The translations under genes and the position numbers were made by a program. Positions 24,490 to 36,716 of a DNA stretch of 59,065 nt are shown piece by piece (position 1 is the stretch's first letter; every line of letters starts with the position of its first letter). The DNA comes from Opitutaceae bacterium (GTDB lineage Bacteria > Verrucomicrobiota > Verrucomicrobiia > Opitutales > Opitutaceae), in contig JAIXWY010000015.1 of the NCBI GenBank assembly GCA_027490995.1, positions 1 to 59,065 of the forward strand, read 5' to 3'. The notes below the pieces were generated by a model, which saw nothing but the letters and a program-made list of their open reading frames with translations, ran no database searches and was not told the origin of the DNA.

Positions 24490-25191
24490 ATGAACCCCGC
24501 CCCCGAATCCCCTTTCTTTGAACTCGGCCCTGACTGCGAGATCGGACCGAACGTCCTCCTCGGCTACCGCTATCCCGGCTGCCGGGCGCCGACGCGCATC
24601 GGGGCGCGGGCGCGCATCCATTCGGGGAGCGTGATCTACGCCGACACCGTGATCGGCGACCGCTTCACGTGCGGTCACAACGTCACGATCCGCGCCGAGT
24701 GCGACATCGGGGATCGCGTGGTGATCCTGCACGGCAGCACCTTGGAGGGCCGGCTAAAGATCGGGAAGGGCGTGAAGATCATGGCGCACGTCTACATCCC
24801 GAGCAGCACGACGATCGGGAGCATGGTGTTCATCGGCCCCGGCGTGAATTTCCTCAACGCGCTGCTCCCGATGCGCGTGCCCGTGGTGGGCGGCGCGACG
24901 ATCGGCAATCATGTGATGATCGGTGGCGGTGTCACGATCGGCCCCGGCGTGAAGATCGGCGACAACGTCTTCATCGGCGCCGGCGCGAACGTGGTCCGGG
25001 ACATCCCGGCGAATTCCCTCGCCTACGGCAACCCCGCGCGGGCCCAGCCGCTGCCAGAGAAATTCGGCAAGATGAACGACCCGAAGCAGATTTTCGGTGG
25101 GCTCGACCTTTGGGACCGGCGCCCAGCCGACGAGACGTGGCGCGACGAAGACTTCCCCGGCCGCGACGCGTGGCTCGCAGGCCAGCGCTAG
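24490..25191 (+). CDS. Left-handed beta-helix acyltransferase (hexapeptide repeat)
   Basis: 233 residues made largely of hexapeptide repeats (IGARARIHSGSVIYADTVIG through IGPGVKIGDNVFIGAGANVV), the LbetaH fold of acetyl/acyltransferases such as WbbJ or sugar N-acetyltransferases. A catalytic-type His is plausible in CGHNVTIR or GNHVMIGGG. The tail (GLDLWDRRPADETW) is not part of the helix. Such enzymes usually acetylate amino sugars or nucleotide sugars for surface polysaccharide. No glycan cluster is adjacent, so the substrate is open. No ribosome-binding site is seen. Confidence 0.82.
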   Translation: MNPAPESPFFELGPDCEIGPNVLLGYRYPGCRAPTRIGARARIHSGSVIYADTVIGDRFTCGHNVTIRAECDIGDRVVILHGSTLEGRLKIGKGVKIMAHVYIPSSTTIGSMVFIGPGVNFLNALLPMRVPVVGGATIGNHVMIGGGVTIGPGVKIGDNVFIGAGANVVRDIPANSLAYGNPARAQPLPEKFGKMNDPKQIFGGLDLWDRRPADETWRDEDFPGRDAWLAGQR

Positions 25192-25366
25192 GCGGGTTCG
25201 GTCGGATCGTGCCGCGCGGCGACTGGCGGCGTCGCGGCGCCGATTCGGCGGATGACGACCTTGCGCATCCAGGTGGGCCGTCGCGCTCGCGTTCCTGACG
25301 GCTCGGATCCAAGAGCTCTTGCTCCTCCGTCTTCAGTGCCCGCGCAGGAGCGGTGCCGGGCGCAGG

Positions 25367-26593
25367 CTACGGGGCCGTTCCGCCGGCGGGACGAGCGAAC
25401 ACGATGCAGATCGGTGCGGGAACGTTGATCACGCCCTTGGTCTGGTAGGTGAGTCGTCCGGACGTTTGGTCCACGCGGTGGACCGAGAGGGTGTGGGAGT
25501 CGGCGCCTGCCGCGAGCAGCCAGCCGCCACCGGGTGCAAGGGCGATATTCCGCGGAAAAGCGCCGCGCACCGGCTGGAGCTGAATCCGCCGCAACGGCGT
25601 GCCCGCTGGATCCGCCGCGAAGACCGCCACGGTGTCGTGACCACGATTTGACGTGTAGTACCAGCGGCCGCTGGGGTGCACCACGATTTCGGCGGCGGAG
25701 TTGAATGCCTCGCCCGCCTGCTCGTCTGCGGTGAGCGCCGCAACGGTCGCCCCGCGCGTCGCCTCGCCCGTCGTGGCGTCCCACGCGAAGGTCGTGACCG
25801 AGAGCGTCAGCTCATTGAGCAGGTGAAAGGCGCGGCCATCCGGCGCGAAGCGCAGATGCCGCGCGCCGCCGCCGGGGACGGAGGCGGCAAAGCCGTGGCG
25901 GACGAAGGAGCCGTTGGCGGCGTCGACGCGGTAGAGCACCACGCCGTCGGCGCCGAGGTCGGGCACGAGCGCGAAGCGGCCGTCCGGCGAAAACACGCAC
26001 TGATGCGGGTGCGGCGCGTCCTGCCGCCTCGGCACCACGCGCGAGGCGTCGGTGTGTTCGATGACCCGGGCCGTGCCGAGCCGGCCTTCGGCATCGATCG
26101 GGTATACCGCGACGGAGCCGCCGCCGTACTGTGCGGTGACGGCGAGCGTCCCGGATGGATGCACCGCGATGTGTGCGGCGGCGCCGTCACCGGAGGCGAC
26201 GGCGTTGATGAGAGTGAGGCTCCCATCGCCCTCAATGCGGTAGCCCGCGGCACCGACCGTACCGTCGAGGGACGCGGTCGCATACAGGCGATCGCCGCGG
26301 GGATGCAGGGCAAGAAACCCCGCCGAGCCCACCTCCGCCGCGAGCGTCGCGGCCGAGAGCTTGCCGGTGGCGGTATCGAAGGCGGCGCGGTAGATGCCCT
26401 TCGCTCCCGGACCCCCGGTGCCGAGATAAACCGTCGAGAGTTCCGCGTGCAGGGCCGGACCCGGAACGACCGACACCGCGGCGAGTACGAAGGCGCTCAG
26501 CACGGATGCACGTGGTGCGCAGAGCCGTGCGAGGATGCGGCCGCGAGAAATCCAGTGACGCGTCAGGAAGCGGGTGGTCGGGTGGGACGCCAT
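25367..26593 (-). CDS. Secreted lactonase-family beta-propeller (6-phosphogluconolactonase-like)
   Basis: A 408-residue exported seven-bladed propeller of the lactonase family (PF10282 type, YbhE/Pgl). The signal region (residues 1-49) ends near ALHA. Family motifs include TVYLGTGGPGAKGIY, GFLALHPRGDRLYAT, AAHIAVHPSGTLAVTAQYG, HPHQCVFSPDGRFALVPDLG, GGGARHLRFAPDGRAFHLLNE and FPRNIALAPGGGWLLAAG. The cytoplasmic relatives hydrolyse 6-phosphogluconolactone. The signal peptide here argues for an external sugar lactone instead. It is monocistronic and convergent with the acyltransferase. Confidence 0.85.
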   Translation of the reverse strand: MASHPTTRFLTRHWISRGRILARLCAPRASVLSAFVLAAVSVVPGPALHAELSTVYLGTGGPGAKGIYRAAFDTATGKLSAATLAAEVGSAGFLALHPRGDRLYATASLDGTVGAAGYRIEGDGSLTLINAVASGDGAAAHIAVHPSGTLAVTAQYGGGSVAVYPIDAEGRLGTARVIEHTDASRVVPRRQDAPHPHQCVFSPDGRFALVPDLGADGVVLYRVDAANGSFVRHGFAASVPGGGARHLRFAPDGRAFHLLNELTLSVTTFAWDATTGEATRGATVAALTADEQAGEAFNSAAEIVVHPSGRWYYTSNRGHDTVAVFAADPAGTPLRRIQLQPVRGAFPRNIALAPGGGWLLAAGADSHTLSVHRVDQTSGRLTYQTKGVINVPAPICIVFARPAGGTAP

Positions 26594-26620
26594 GCCGCGA
26601 CCCTAGCGATCGGGCGCGGT

Positions 26621-26662
26621 TGGGCAAGGAACCCGAGGGGCAAGGAACCTGAGGGGGCAAGG
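26621..26662. repeat. 16-bp tandem repeat, about 2.5 units
   Basis: GGGCAAGGAACCCGAG at 26621-26636 is repeated with one change (26637-26652) and then partly a third time. It is in the gap upstream of the lactonase gene start, so it could affect that promoter, or be neutral slippage. Confidence 0.6.
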
Positions 26663-26699
26663 GGCCCGTGGGGGCGCGGCACGCGCAGCCCTCGGCGAA

Positions 26700-26722
26700 G
26701 CGCCTCGAGTCCCCCGAGGCGC
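26700..26722. terminator. Hairpin downstream of the DUF1501 gene
   Basis: GCGCCTCG (26700-26707) pairs with CGAGGCGC (26715-26722), loop of 7. It lies about 85 bases past the stop of the minus-strand DUF1501 gene and has no T-tract, so it may only be an mRNA-stabilising or weak terminating stem. Confidence 0.3.
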
Positions 26723-26805
26723 GGTGGGTGCCTCGTCGGCCGGAGTGGCTCCGCCGAGCCGATGGTGCCGGCGTCTACCGAGCCGGCGGTGCCACCGGCC
26801 CCCGC

Positions 26806-28350
26806 TCACGCGCGGGCGAAGAGTGAGCGGACGGGCACGCCCTTGCCGTCGGACGTGACGTAGAACGGCCGCTTCTCGACGTCGTAGCCGTGGTCGGGCG
26901 GGATGCCGAGAGCGGAGTAGATTGTGGCATGCAGCTCGGTGATGGTGACTGGATCCTTGAGCGTGCGGCAGGGCCGTTCGTCGGCGGTGATCCCGTGCAC
27001 ATGGCCGCGGCGCATCCCGCCGCCGAAGAGCAGCACGCTGCCGGCGGCGGTGAAGTGGCGGTGCATGCCGTAGTGCTTCGGATCGGTGATCACCTCGGGT
27101 ACGGGAACCTGGTCCTTCACGGCCTTCTCCGGCTTGCCCTCCATCATCATATCGCGGCTGAACTCGCTCGCGAGGACGATGAGGGTCCGGTCGAGCAGCC
27201 CGCGCTCCTCGAGATCGCGGACCAGTTGGGCGACCGGGGCGTCGATCATGCGCTTCATGCCCACGAGGCGAGAGTGGCCGTTCTCGTGGGTGTCCCAGTT
27301 GAGGAATGGGATGTACTCGGTCGTCACCTCGATGAAGCGGGCGCCGACCTCGCAGAGTCGTCGGGCGAGCAGGCAGCCGAGACCGAAGCGTCCGACCATG
27401 CCCTCTTCGTAGCGACCGCCGAACCGATCGAGGGGTGCGTCGAAGCGCTGGCCGGGTTGGTATCCCGGGAAGTACCGCCGCGTGCTCTCGAGCGGCTCGA
27501 GCGACAAATCGAAGGCCTTGCTGGCGGGGGAGCTGAGCAGGCGGTGGGCATTATCCATCGCGCGCAGGAGCGACTCCTTCTGGAAGTCGCTACCCTCTTG
27601 GCCGATCGGGCTGGTCTCGAGCAGGCGGCGGTAGAACTTGTTTCGATCGGCGAAGCGATCGGGGCCCATGCCGGCCGGTGGGCGCACGGCATCGGCGGCT
27701 TGCTCGGGGAAGGGCACGTTGAAGGGGCCGTATTCGCTGCCGAGAAAGCCGGCGGTGGTGAAGGCCTTGAGCTCCTCGCCTTCGCCGAGGTCAAAGCGTT
27801 GGCCGATGTTGATGAACGCCGGAACCGCGGGATCCATCGGCCCGAGCGTGCGGGCGATCCACGCGCCGAGGTGCGGTGCTGCCACGGTCTGCGGCGGCAC
27901 ATAGCCGGTGTGCCAATTGTATTGGTGGCGTGAATGCAGAATGAAGCCAAGGTCGGCGGCCTGCATGCCGCGAATCAGCGTGCCGCGGTCCATCACGGAC
28001 GCGATCTGCTCCAAGCCCTCGGAAAAGCGCACTCCGTCGACGGCGGTGGGGATCGACGGGAACGTGCTCAGCACGGTATTCGGATCGAGGCCGGTGGAGT
28101 AGGGCGTGTAGCGCTTGGGATCGAACGTTTCGGTGTGGGCCATGCCGCCGCCCATCCAGAGCACGATGACGCGATCCGCGGTCGCGGGCAGGCGTGGTCC
28201 AGCCACCGCGGCCTGCAGCGAGCGGGGTGCCCCGCCGGCGAGGGCGGCGAGCGTGGCGGCGGAAGCGGTTTGGAGGAAACGCCGCCGCGTCCACGCATCG
28301 GGCTGAGTCCGACGCCAGGCTGCCTGAAGGGAGAAAAGATCGAGATTCAT
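26806..28350 (-). CDS. DUF1501 protein (pair A)
   Basis: A 514-residue exported DUF1501 protein. A twin-arginine signal TRRRFLQTASAATLAAL begins near residue 21. Superfamily motifs are RVIVLWMGGGMAHTETFDPK (equivalent to GGPSHLETFD), QYNWHTGYVP, EVTTEYIPFLNWDTHENGH and LIVLASEFSRDM, and it ends with ELHATIYSALGIPPDHGYD. It is 14 bases downstream of its PSCyt1/DUF1553 partner and clearly cotranscribed. The fold is alkaline-phosphatase/sulfatase-like but the reaction is unknown. The GGGMAHTETF variant sets it apart from pairs B and C. Confidence 0.88.
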   Translation of the reverse strand: MNLDLFSLQAAWRRTQPDAWTRRRFLQTASAATLAALAGGAPRSLQAAVAGPRLPATADRVIVLWMGGGMAHTETFDPKRYTPYSTGLDPNTVLSTFPSIPTAVDGVRFSEGLEQIASVMDRGTLIRGMQAADLGFILHSRHQYNWHTGYVPPQTVAAPHLGAWIARTLGPMDPAVPAFINIGQRFDLGEGEELKAFTTAGFLGSEYGPFNVPFPEQAADAVRPPAGMGPDRFADRNKFYRRLLETSPIGQEGSDFQKESLLRAMDNAHRLLSSPASKAFDLSLEPLESTRRYFPGYQPGQRFDAPLDRFGGRYEEGMVGRFGLGCLLARRLCEVGARFIEVTTEYIPFLNWDTHENGHSRLVGMKRMIDAPVAQLVRDLEERGLLDRTLIVLASEFSRDMMMEGKPEKAVKDQVPVPEVITDPKHYGMHRHFTAAGSVLLFGGGMRRGHVHGITADERPCRTLKDPVTITELHATIYSALGIPPDHGYDVEKRPFYVTSDGKGVPVRSLFARA

Positions 28351-28364
28351 GGAGCAGGGTGGGT

Positions 28365-30914
28365 TCAGCGCAGCAGTTGGAATTCCGGGAGCATCGTGAG
28401 GGCCCAGATCAAATCCTCAATTCCCGCCGTCGGGTTTGGCGCGGCGCGGACCAGATCGAGGGCGAGGGCCCGTTCGGCCTCGGTGGGGGGCCGGGCGAGA
28501 CTCCGACGGTAGAGGCCATCGATCACCGTCGGCAGGTCGCCTCCCGTCGGCGAGAGTACTCGCTGCGCTCCGGCGCGCAGCAGCGCGGCCAGCGTGCCCC
28601 CGTTGGTCATCTCCAGCGCTTGCAGCGTGGTCGCGGTTTCTTGGCGGACCGTCACGACCTGCTCGCGGTTGGGGCGTCCGAGCGCGACCATCAGCGGGTC
28701 TGCGGCAACGAGTGACGCGCGGGCGACCGGCCGAGTGTCCGGTGCGGCGGCGGCGACATCGAGGAAATCGGGGCCCAGGCGCCACGGTGAGAGATCGGTG
28801 CCGCCGAGTTCGACGACGGCGAGCGGTGCGGCGGCGGCGGGGGTGGCCGGTCGCAGCGGCACCGCGGTCCATTGCCGGTCGGTGGCGACGTCGTGCACCT
28901 GATCTCCGATGCGGATGCGAAGGTAGGCGAGCAGTCCGGCGGGATTATCGATCTTGTGGGCGGGGATCGGATCACCCCGATGATCGTCGGGTGGCAGGTT
29001 TTCGGCGATCAACTCGACCACGTTCTCGCCGGCGCACAGATGCGGAGTGAGATCGTAGTGGTCGGCACTGGTGCTGGCCCGCCGGGCGGAGTTGCCGAGC
29101 TGTGAACCATTGATGCGCAGCGTGTAGTTGTCGTCGGCGGCGACGGCGAGCGTGGCGACGGTGGGCGCGGAAGGCAGAGTGAAGGTGCGCTTGAAGACGT
29201 AGCCTCCTGGGGCAGCGGCGCGCTCGGCGCCGGCGGTCGGCCAGATCCACGACGGCCGCAGTGGCAGGGCGTCGCCGAGATCGCTCAGCCCCACGTTGCG
29301 ATTGTAGCGCGTCGCTGCCTTTCCGTAGTCGCCCAGCGTCATGAAGTGGAGCGAGTCGGAGAACTGCTCGGCGCTCAGGCGGCGGACGACCGGGCCGCGG
29401 AAGACGAATGTCTCGGGCTTTTCGTTGAGGCCCACGGACTCGAGCTGGTAGGTGCGGGACGTCAGGATGCGCGTCAGCAGATGCTTCAGGTCGTAGCCGT
29501 GGGCGACAAAGTCCTCGGCCAGCCAGTCGATGATTTCCGGTGACCAAGCCGGACGATCCATTTCGTCGACGGGCTCGACCAAGCCGTGGCCGAGGAGCCG
29601 CTGCCAGAAGCGGTTGACGATGGTCCGGGGCAGGCGGCCGTTGCTTTGACCGGTGATGAGTTCGACTAACCGCTGCTTCCGGGCCTCTGGGCTTGCCTTG
29701 GGATCGATGCCCCCGAGTTCGGCATAAAGAAATTTCACTTGGGCGAACTCGCCGGTGGGCTTATCGCACTCCGCGACCTCGAGTGGTTCGTCGGCGTAGA
29801 CGCTGGCGAGGCCATAGGCGTCGGCCAGCGTGTACTCATTGATGAAACTATCGTGGCAGGAGGCGCACTTCAGGTTTACCCCGAGGAAGACCTGGGCGAC
29901 ATTTTGCGACGCCTGCATGGCGGGGACCATGCTCGCGTTGACGGCGCCGCGCCAGAGGATGCCCCGGGTGAACCCCTCGGCCTCGGCGTTGGGGTGGATC
30001 AGCTGTGCGACGAACTGATCGTAAGGCACATTGCGAGCGAGTGCGGTGTAGAGCCAGCCGGTGATTTGTTTGCGGCCGCCGTCGATGTACCCGGTGCCGC
30101 GATAGTCGTTGCGGAGGAGATCATTCCAGAAACTGAGCCAATGCTCGGCATAGCCCTGATTGTCGGCGAGCAGACGTTGGACGAGACGTTCGCGGCGATT
30201 GGGTGCGGGGTCGCTGAGGAACTCGGCCAGCGCGTCGGGTGGAGGCGGAAGCCCGATCGTGTCGAACCAGACCCGGCGCGCGAACGTCCGATCGTCGACG
30301 ACCTTCGGCCACGCCGCGCCCTGCCCGCGGAAGTACGCGTCGACCCACCGATCCAGTGGGTGCTCGAGACCTGGCGCGGCGGCTGGCGTTCCGACCTCGC
30401 GTGGGCGGAGATTGGCCGGCTCTTGCCGATGAAAATTCACCGAGTCTGGCCACACCAGTCCCTGGTCGATCCACGCGCGGAACAGCCCCACCTGCTCGGC
30501 GCTGAGCCGCTTGCCCTTCTCGGGCATGACGTCGTCGGGTGATAGCCCGGAGATCATCTCCACGACCAGACTGTGGGCACTATCCCCGGGGACAATCGGT
30601 TCGCCGCGGTCGCCGCCGGCGAGGAAGTCGGCGCGAGTCTCAATGCTGAAACTGCCCTTGGCCTTGCCACGTCCGTGGCATTGCACGCAACTTGCCTCGA
30701 AGATCGGCTGGATGTCGCGGACGAAGTCGACGGGGCGCGTGGCGGGGGCCGGCAACGAAGCGCGTTGTTCTGCGGTGAGCAGGGATGCGTGAACGGACGA
30801 CGCGGAGAGTGCGAGTGCGAGCGTCAGGCCGAACGCCGACCCTGCGGTGCGCAGGGCGTGGGGGGGCGGGGTGGAGTGAACTGGCAGTGGGGAAGAGTGA
30901 GTGACGACGGGCAC
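28365..30914 (-). CDS. PSCyt1/DUF1549/DUF1553 secreted cytochrome-like protein (pair A)
   Basis: About 849 residues. A signal sequence (LRTAGSAFGLTLALALSASSVHA) is followed by a PSCyt1 c-type haem motif CVQCH (about residue 73), then DUF1549 (PSCyt2: DDRTFARRVWFDTIGLPPPP; second CxxCH CASCHDS near 351) and DUF1553 (NGRLPRTIVNRFWQRLLGHG, VRRLSAEQFSDSLHFM). DUF1553 is interrupted by a beta-sandwich resembling a glycosidase-type sugar-binding domain (VFKRTFTLPSAPTVATLAV, ADDNYTLRINGSQLG). The open frame runs to 31499, but that part is antisense to the divergent gene. No ATG lies before the signal peptide, so the GTG at 30914 is my best guess and the start is uncertain. The family is probably an exported electron-transfer protein. 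Confidence 0.78.
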   Translation of the reverse strand: MPVVTHSSPLPVHSTPPPHALRTAGSAFGLTLALALSASSVHASLLTAEQRASLPAPATRPVDFVRDIQPIFEASCVQCHGRGKAKGSFSIETRADFLAGGDRGEPIVPGDSAHSLVVEMISGLSPDDVMPEKGKRLSAEQVGLFRAWIDQGLVWPDSVNFHRQEPANLRPREVGTPAAAPGLEHPLDRWVDAYFRGQGAAWPKVVDDRTFARRVWFDTIGLPPPPDALAEFLSDPAPNRRERLVQRLLADNQGYAEHWLSFWNDLLRNDYRGTGYIDGGRKQITGWLYTALARNVPYDQFVAQLIHPNAEAEGFTRGILWRGAVNASMVPAMQASQNVAQVFLGVNLKCASCHDSFINEYTLADAYGLASVYADEPLEVAECDKPTGEFAQVKFLYAELGGIDPKASPEARKQRLVELITGQSNGRLPRTIVNRFWQRLLGHGLVEPVDEMDRPAWSPEIIDWLAEDFVAHGYDLKHLLTRILTSRTYQLESVGLNEKPETFVFRGPVVRRLSAEQFSDSLHFMTLGDYGKAATRYNRNVGLSDLGDALPLRPSWIWPTAGAERAAAPGGYVFKRTFTLPSAPTVATLAVAADDNYTLRINGSQLGNSARRASTSADHYDLTPHLCAGENVVELIAENLPPDDHRGDPIPAHKIDNPAGLLAYLRIRIGDQVHDVATDRQWTAVPLRPATPAAAAPLAVVELGGTDLSPWRLGPDFLDVAAAAPDTRPVARASLVAADPLMVALGRPNREQVVTVRQETATTLQALEMTNGGTLAALLRAGAQRVLSPTGGDLPTVIDGLYRRSLARPPTEAERALALDLVRAAPNPTAGIEDLIWALTMLPEFQLLR

Positions 30915-31034
30915 GTGGTCAGCGAAGGAGATTTTCCGCGCTGAGCAAGCTGTTGCCGGCGCGTGCGGCGGTGGATGGAAATCGCGTGCGGCATTCCACT
31001 GCGGAGAAAAGATTCCCTGATCTGAAACTCCGGT

Positions 31035-31063
31035 TTGAAATGCCGCGTGGCCCGCGCTTAAAT
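31035..31063 (+). promoter_or_regulatory. Sigma-70-type promoter of pair B
   Basis: TTGAAA at 31035-31040, 17-base spacer, TTAAAT at 31058-31063. The ATG follows only 13 bases after the -10 box, so the transcript would have a 5' leader of only a few bases, matching the absence of a Shine-Dalgarno sequence. It lies in the 162-base gap between divergent pairs A and B. Confidence 0.55.
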
Positions 31064-31076
31064 TTTCGACCGCCTC

Positions 31077-34181
<3,105 letters not shown>

Positions 34182-34251
34182 CCCTGCTCTCCAGTCGCCC
34201 CGTTCCCTCCCGCCGAAGCCGAGTGTGCCCCGCCGGAACCCCTCCTCTCCG

Positions 34252-35688
34252 ATGACCTTCCCGACTCCTGAACAGATCAACCGCCGCACCTTCGTCACAC
34301 GGAGTGCCTACGGCCTTGGCGGCCTCGCCTTTGCGCTTCTTGCCCAACGCTCCCTGCTCGGTGCGGGTTCCGGCGAACTCCCGGCGGACCCGAGCTGGCG
34401 CGGAGCGCTCGCGCGACCGCACTTCCCGGTGAAGGCGCGGCGGATCATTTACCTGTGCATGGCGGGAGGCCCCTCGCACCTGGAGACCTTCGACTACAAG
34501 CCGGAGCTGGCGCGCTTGGATGGCCAGGCCTTCCCGGAGTCGTTCACTCGCGGCCAGCAGTTGGCGCAGCTGCAGAACACGGTGCTCAAGGCGCGCGGCC
34601 CGATCGCCCCGTTCAGTCGTCGCGGGCAGAGCGGCATCGAGGTGTGCGATCTCTTTCCCCAGATCGGTGGCATCGTGGACGAGCTCTGCGTGGTGCGCTC
34701 GATGAAGACCGAGCAGATCAACCACGACACGGCGCATGCCTTCATGAACACCGGCTCGATCATCAAAGGCCGGCCGAGCATGGGCTCGTGGCTGCTGTAC
34801 GGGCTTGGTGCCGAGACGGAGAACCTGCCGGGCTTTGTGGTGCTCACCTCGAAAGGTCGCAACGGCGTGCAACCCGTGTCGGCGCGCCAGTGGAGCAGCG
34901 GCGTGCTGCCCAGCCGTTTCCAAGGCATCCAGTTTCAGTCACAGGGCGACGCCGTGCACTACATCGGCAACCCCGAGGGCGTCTGCCAGAGCACCCAGCG
35001 CCAAGTCATCGAGGAGATCATGCGACTCAACGGCAGCCTAGCCGACGAGACCCGCGATCCGGAGATCGCGACGCGGATCGCGCAGTATGAACTCGCGTTC
35101 AAGATGCAGGCCAGCGTGCCGGAGCTGACAGACTTCCAGAGCGAATCGCCCGCGATGTTGGAACGCTACGGGGTCAAGGAACCAGGCGACGGCTCGTTTG
35201 CCTCGAACTGCCTCCTGGCGCGCCGCCTGGCGGAGCGCGGCGTGCGCATGATCCAGCTCTATCATCGCGGCTGGGATCACCATGACGACATCGTCGGCGG
35301 CATGAAGGAAGGCGCGCAGGCGGTCGACCGCGCGACCGCGGCGCTCATCCTCGACCTCAAGGAGCGGGGCATGCTCGATGACACGCTGGTGCTGTGGGGA
35401 GGTGAGTTTGGGCGCACCCCGATGGGTCAGGGCACCGGTCGCGATCACCACATCCTCGGCTTCAGCCTCTTCATGGCCGGCGGCGGCGTGCGCAAAGGTA
35501 CGGTCTACGGCAGCACGGACGAGCTTGGCTACCGCGCAACGGAGAACGTCGTGGACGTCCATGACCTCCATGCGACGATGCTCGCGCTCATGGGCGTGGA
35601 TCACCTGCGGTTGAATACCAAGTTTCAGGGATTGGACATCCGGCTCACCGGCGTTGCGGGCAAGGTGGTGCGTGGCCTGATGGCCTGA
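34252..35688 (+). CDS. DUF1501 protein (pair B)
   Basis: 478 residues, canonical DUF1501. Twin-arginine-type signal NRRTFVTRSAYGLGG (residues 10-24), RRIIYLCMAGGPSHLETFDY, EQINHDTAHAFMNTGSI, RPSMGSWLLYGLG, FASNCLLARRLAERGVRMIQ, YHRGWDHHDD, VLWGGEFGRTPMGQG and HDLHATMLALMGVDHLRL. The His/Asp clusters match the metal site positions of the alkaline-phosphatase superfamily. An upstream extension of the frame to 33856 overlaps the partner gene and is rejected. It is closely similar to the pair C protein at 53944-55365. Confidence 0.93.
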   Translation: MTFPTPEQINRRTFVTRSAYGLGGLAFALLAQRSLLGAGSGELPADPSWRGALARPHFPVKARRIIYLCMAGGPSHLETFDYKPELARLDGQAFPESFTRGQQLAQLQNTVLKARGPIAPFSRRGQSGIEVCDLFPQIGGIVDELCVVRSMKTEQINHDTAHAFMNTGSIIKGRPSMGSWLLYGLGAETENLPGFVVLTSKGRNGVQPVSARQWSSGVLPSRFQGIQFQSQGDAVHYIGNPEGVCQSTQRQVIEEIMRLNGSLADETRDPEIATRIAQYELAFKMQASVPELTDFQSESPAMLERYGVKEPGDGSFASNCLLARRLAERGVRMIQLYHRGWDHHDDIVGGMKEGAQAVDRATAALILDLKERGMLDDTLVLWGGEFGRTPMGQGTGRDHHILGFSLFMAGGGVRKGTVYGSTDELGYRATENVVDVHDLHATMLALMGVDHLRLNTKFQGLDIRLTGVAGKVVRGLMA

Positions 35689-35729
35689 CGGCGTCGTCCC
35701 GCCCCGCTGCTTTTTCGTCGCGCCGTGTG

Positions 35730-35758
35730 GGCCGGAGTGCCTAGGCTCCGGCCGTTTT
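35730..35758 (+). terminator. Rho-independent terminator after pair B
   Basis: GGCCGGAG (35730-35737) pairs with CTCCGGCC (35746-35753), loop of 8, then G and TTTT. It separates the pair B operon from the isomerase gene. Confidence 0.75.
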
Positions 35759-35798
35759 CCCTCAGCTTCGGCCACACTTCTCAACCCCTCGTTTCACC

Positions 35799-36644
35799 AT
35801 GCGTATCGGACTGAACTCATTCCTCTACACCTCTCCCTTCACGACCAAGAGCGTCTCGCTTTTCCCGAAATTCAAGCGCTGGGGCTTTGAAACGGTGGAG
35901 ATCCCGGTCGAGGATCCGAGTCACATTGATCCCGTGAAAGTGCGGGATGCCGCGAAGAAGGCCGGCATCGCGATTGGCAGCATTTGTGCGGCGATGGGTC
36001 CGGGCCGTGACTTCCGCGGCACGCCGGCGGAGCAGAAGAATGCGATGGCCTACTGCACCGCGCTGATCGACCAGGCCGCGATCATGGGCTGCCCGTCGCT
36101 GATCGGCCCGATCTACTCCGTGGTCGGTAAGGCTGACGCCGTGCCCGCCGCCCAGCAGAAGGTCGAGTGGGCGCTCGTGGTGAAGAACCTCAAGCGTCTC
36201 GCGGCGCACGCCGAGGCGAAGGGCGTCACCCTCTGCATCGAGCCGCTCAATCGTTTCGAGACGGATTTCCTCAACACGTGCGACCAAGGCCTGCGGCTGA
36301 TCAAGGCCGTGAACTCACCGGCGGTGAAGCTGCACCTCGATACGTTCCACATGAACATCGAGGAAAAGAACCAGGCCGCGGCGATCCGGAAGGCCGGTAA
36401 GCTGCTCGGTCACTTCCACGCCTGCGGTAGCGACCGCGGCACCCCGGGCGGCGATCACATCGCTTGGCCGGAGATCGTGAAGGCGCTCAAGGCGATTGGC
36501 TACAAGGGCGACGTGGTGATCGAATCCTTCACCACCGACGTGAAGGTGATCGCCCGCGCCGCTGCGATCTGGCGGAAAATCGAGCCGAAGCGCGACAACA
36601 TCGCGGTCGACGGCATCAAGTTCCTCCGCCGGGCGCTCAAGTAA
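35799..36644 (+). CDS. TIM-barrel ketose 3-epimerase-like sugar isomerase
   Basis: 281 residues of the xylose-isomerase-like TIM-barrel family, closest in motif to D-tagatose/D-psicose 3-epimerases. The metal and substrate residues are all visible: Glu in CIEPLNRFETDFLNT, Asp in LHLDTFHMNIEE, His in HFHACGSDRGTPGG (D-R binding pair), and Glu in VVIESF. Epimerisation of a ketohexose or ketopentose at C3 is therefore likely. Hydroxypyruvate isomerase or a 3-keto-sugar isomerase are alternatives. Cytoplasmic, no signal peptide. It is convergent with the nine-gene minus-strand cluster and may serve the same sugar pathway. Confidence 0.83.
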   Translation: MRIGLNSFLYTSPFTTKSVSLFPKFKRWGFETVEIPVEDPSHIDPVKVRDAAKKAGIAIGSICAAMGPGRDFRGTPAEQKNAMAYCTALIDQAAIMGCPSLIGPIYSVVGKADAVPAAQQKVEWALVVKNLKRLAAHAEAKGVTLCIEPLNRFETDFLNTCDQGLRLIKAVNSPAVKLHLDTFHMNIEEKNQAAAIRKAGKLLGHFHACGSDRGTPGGDHIAWPEIVKALKAIGYKGDVVIESFTTDVKVIARAAAIWRKIEPKRDNIAVDGIKFLRRALK

Positions 36645-36716
36645 GCGCGTTGTCCGTCTTGCCCCACCGACGCCTTCATTGGCGCCGGGGGGGGGCGAGG
36701 ACCGCCGCGGAGCGCC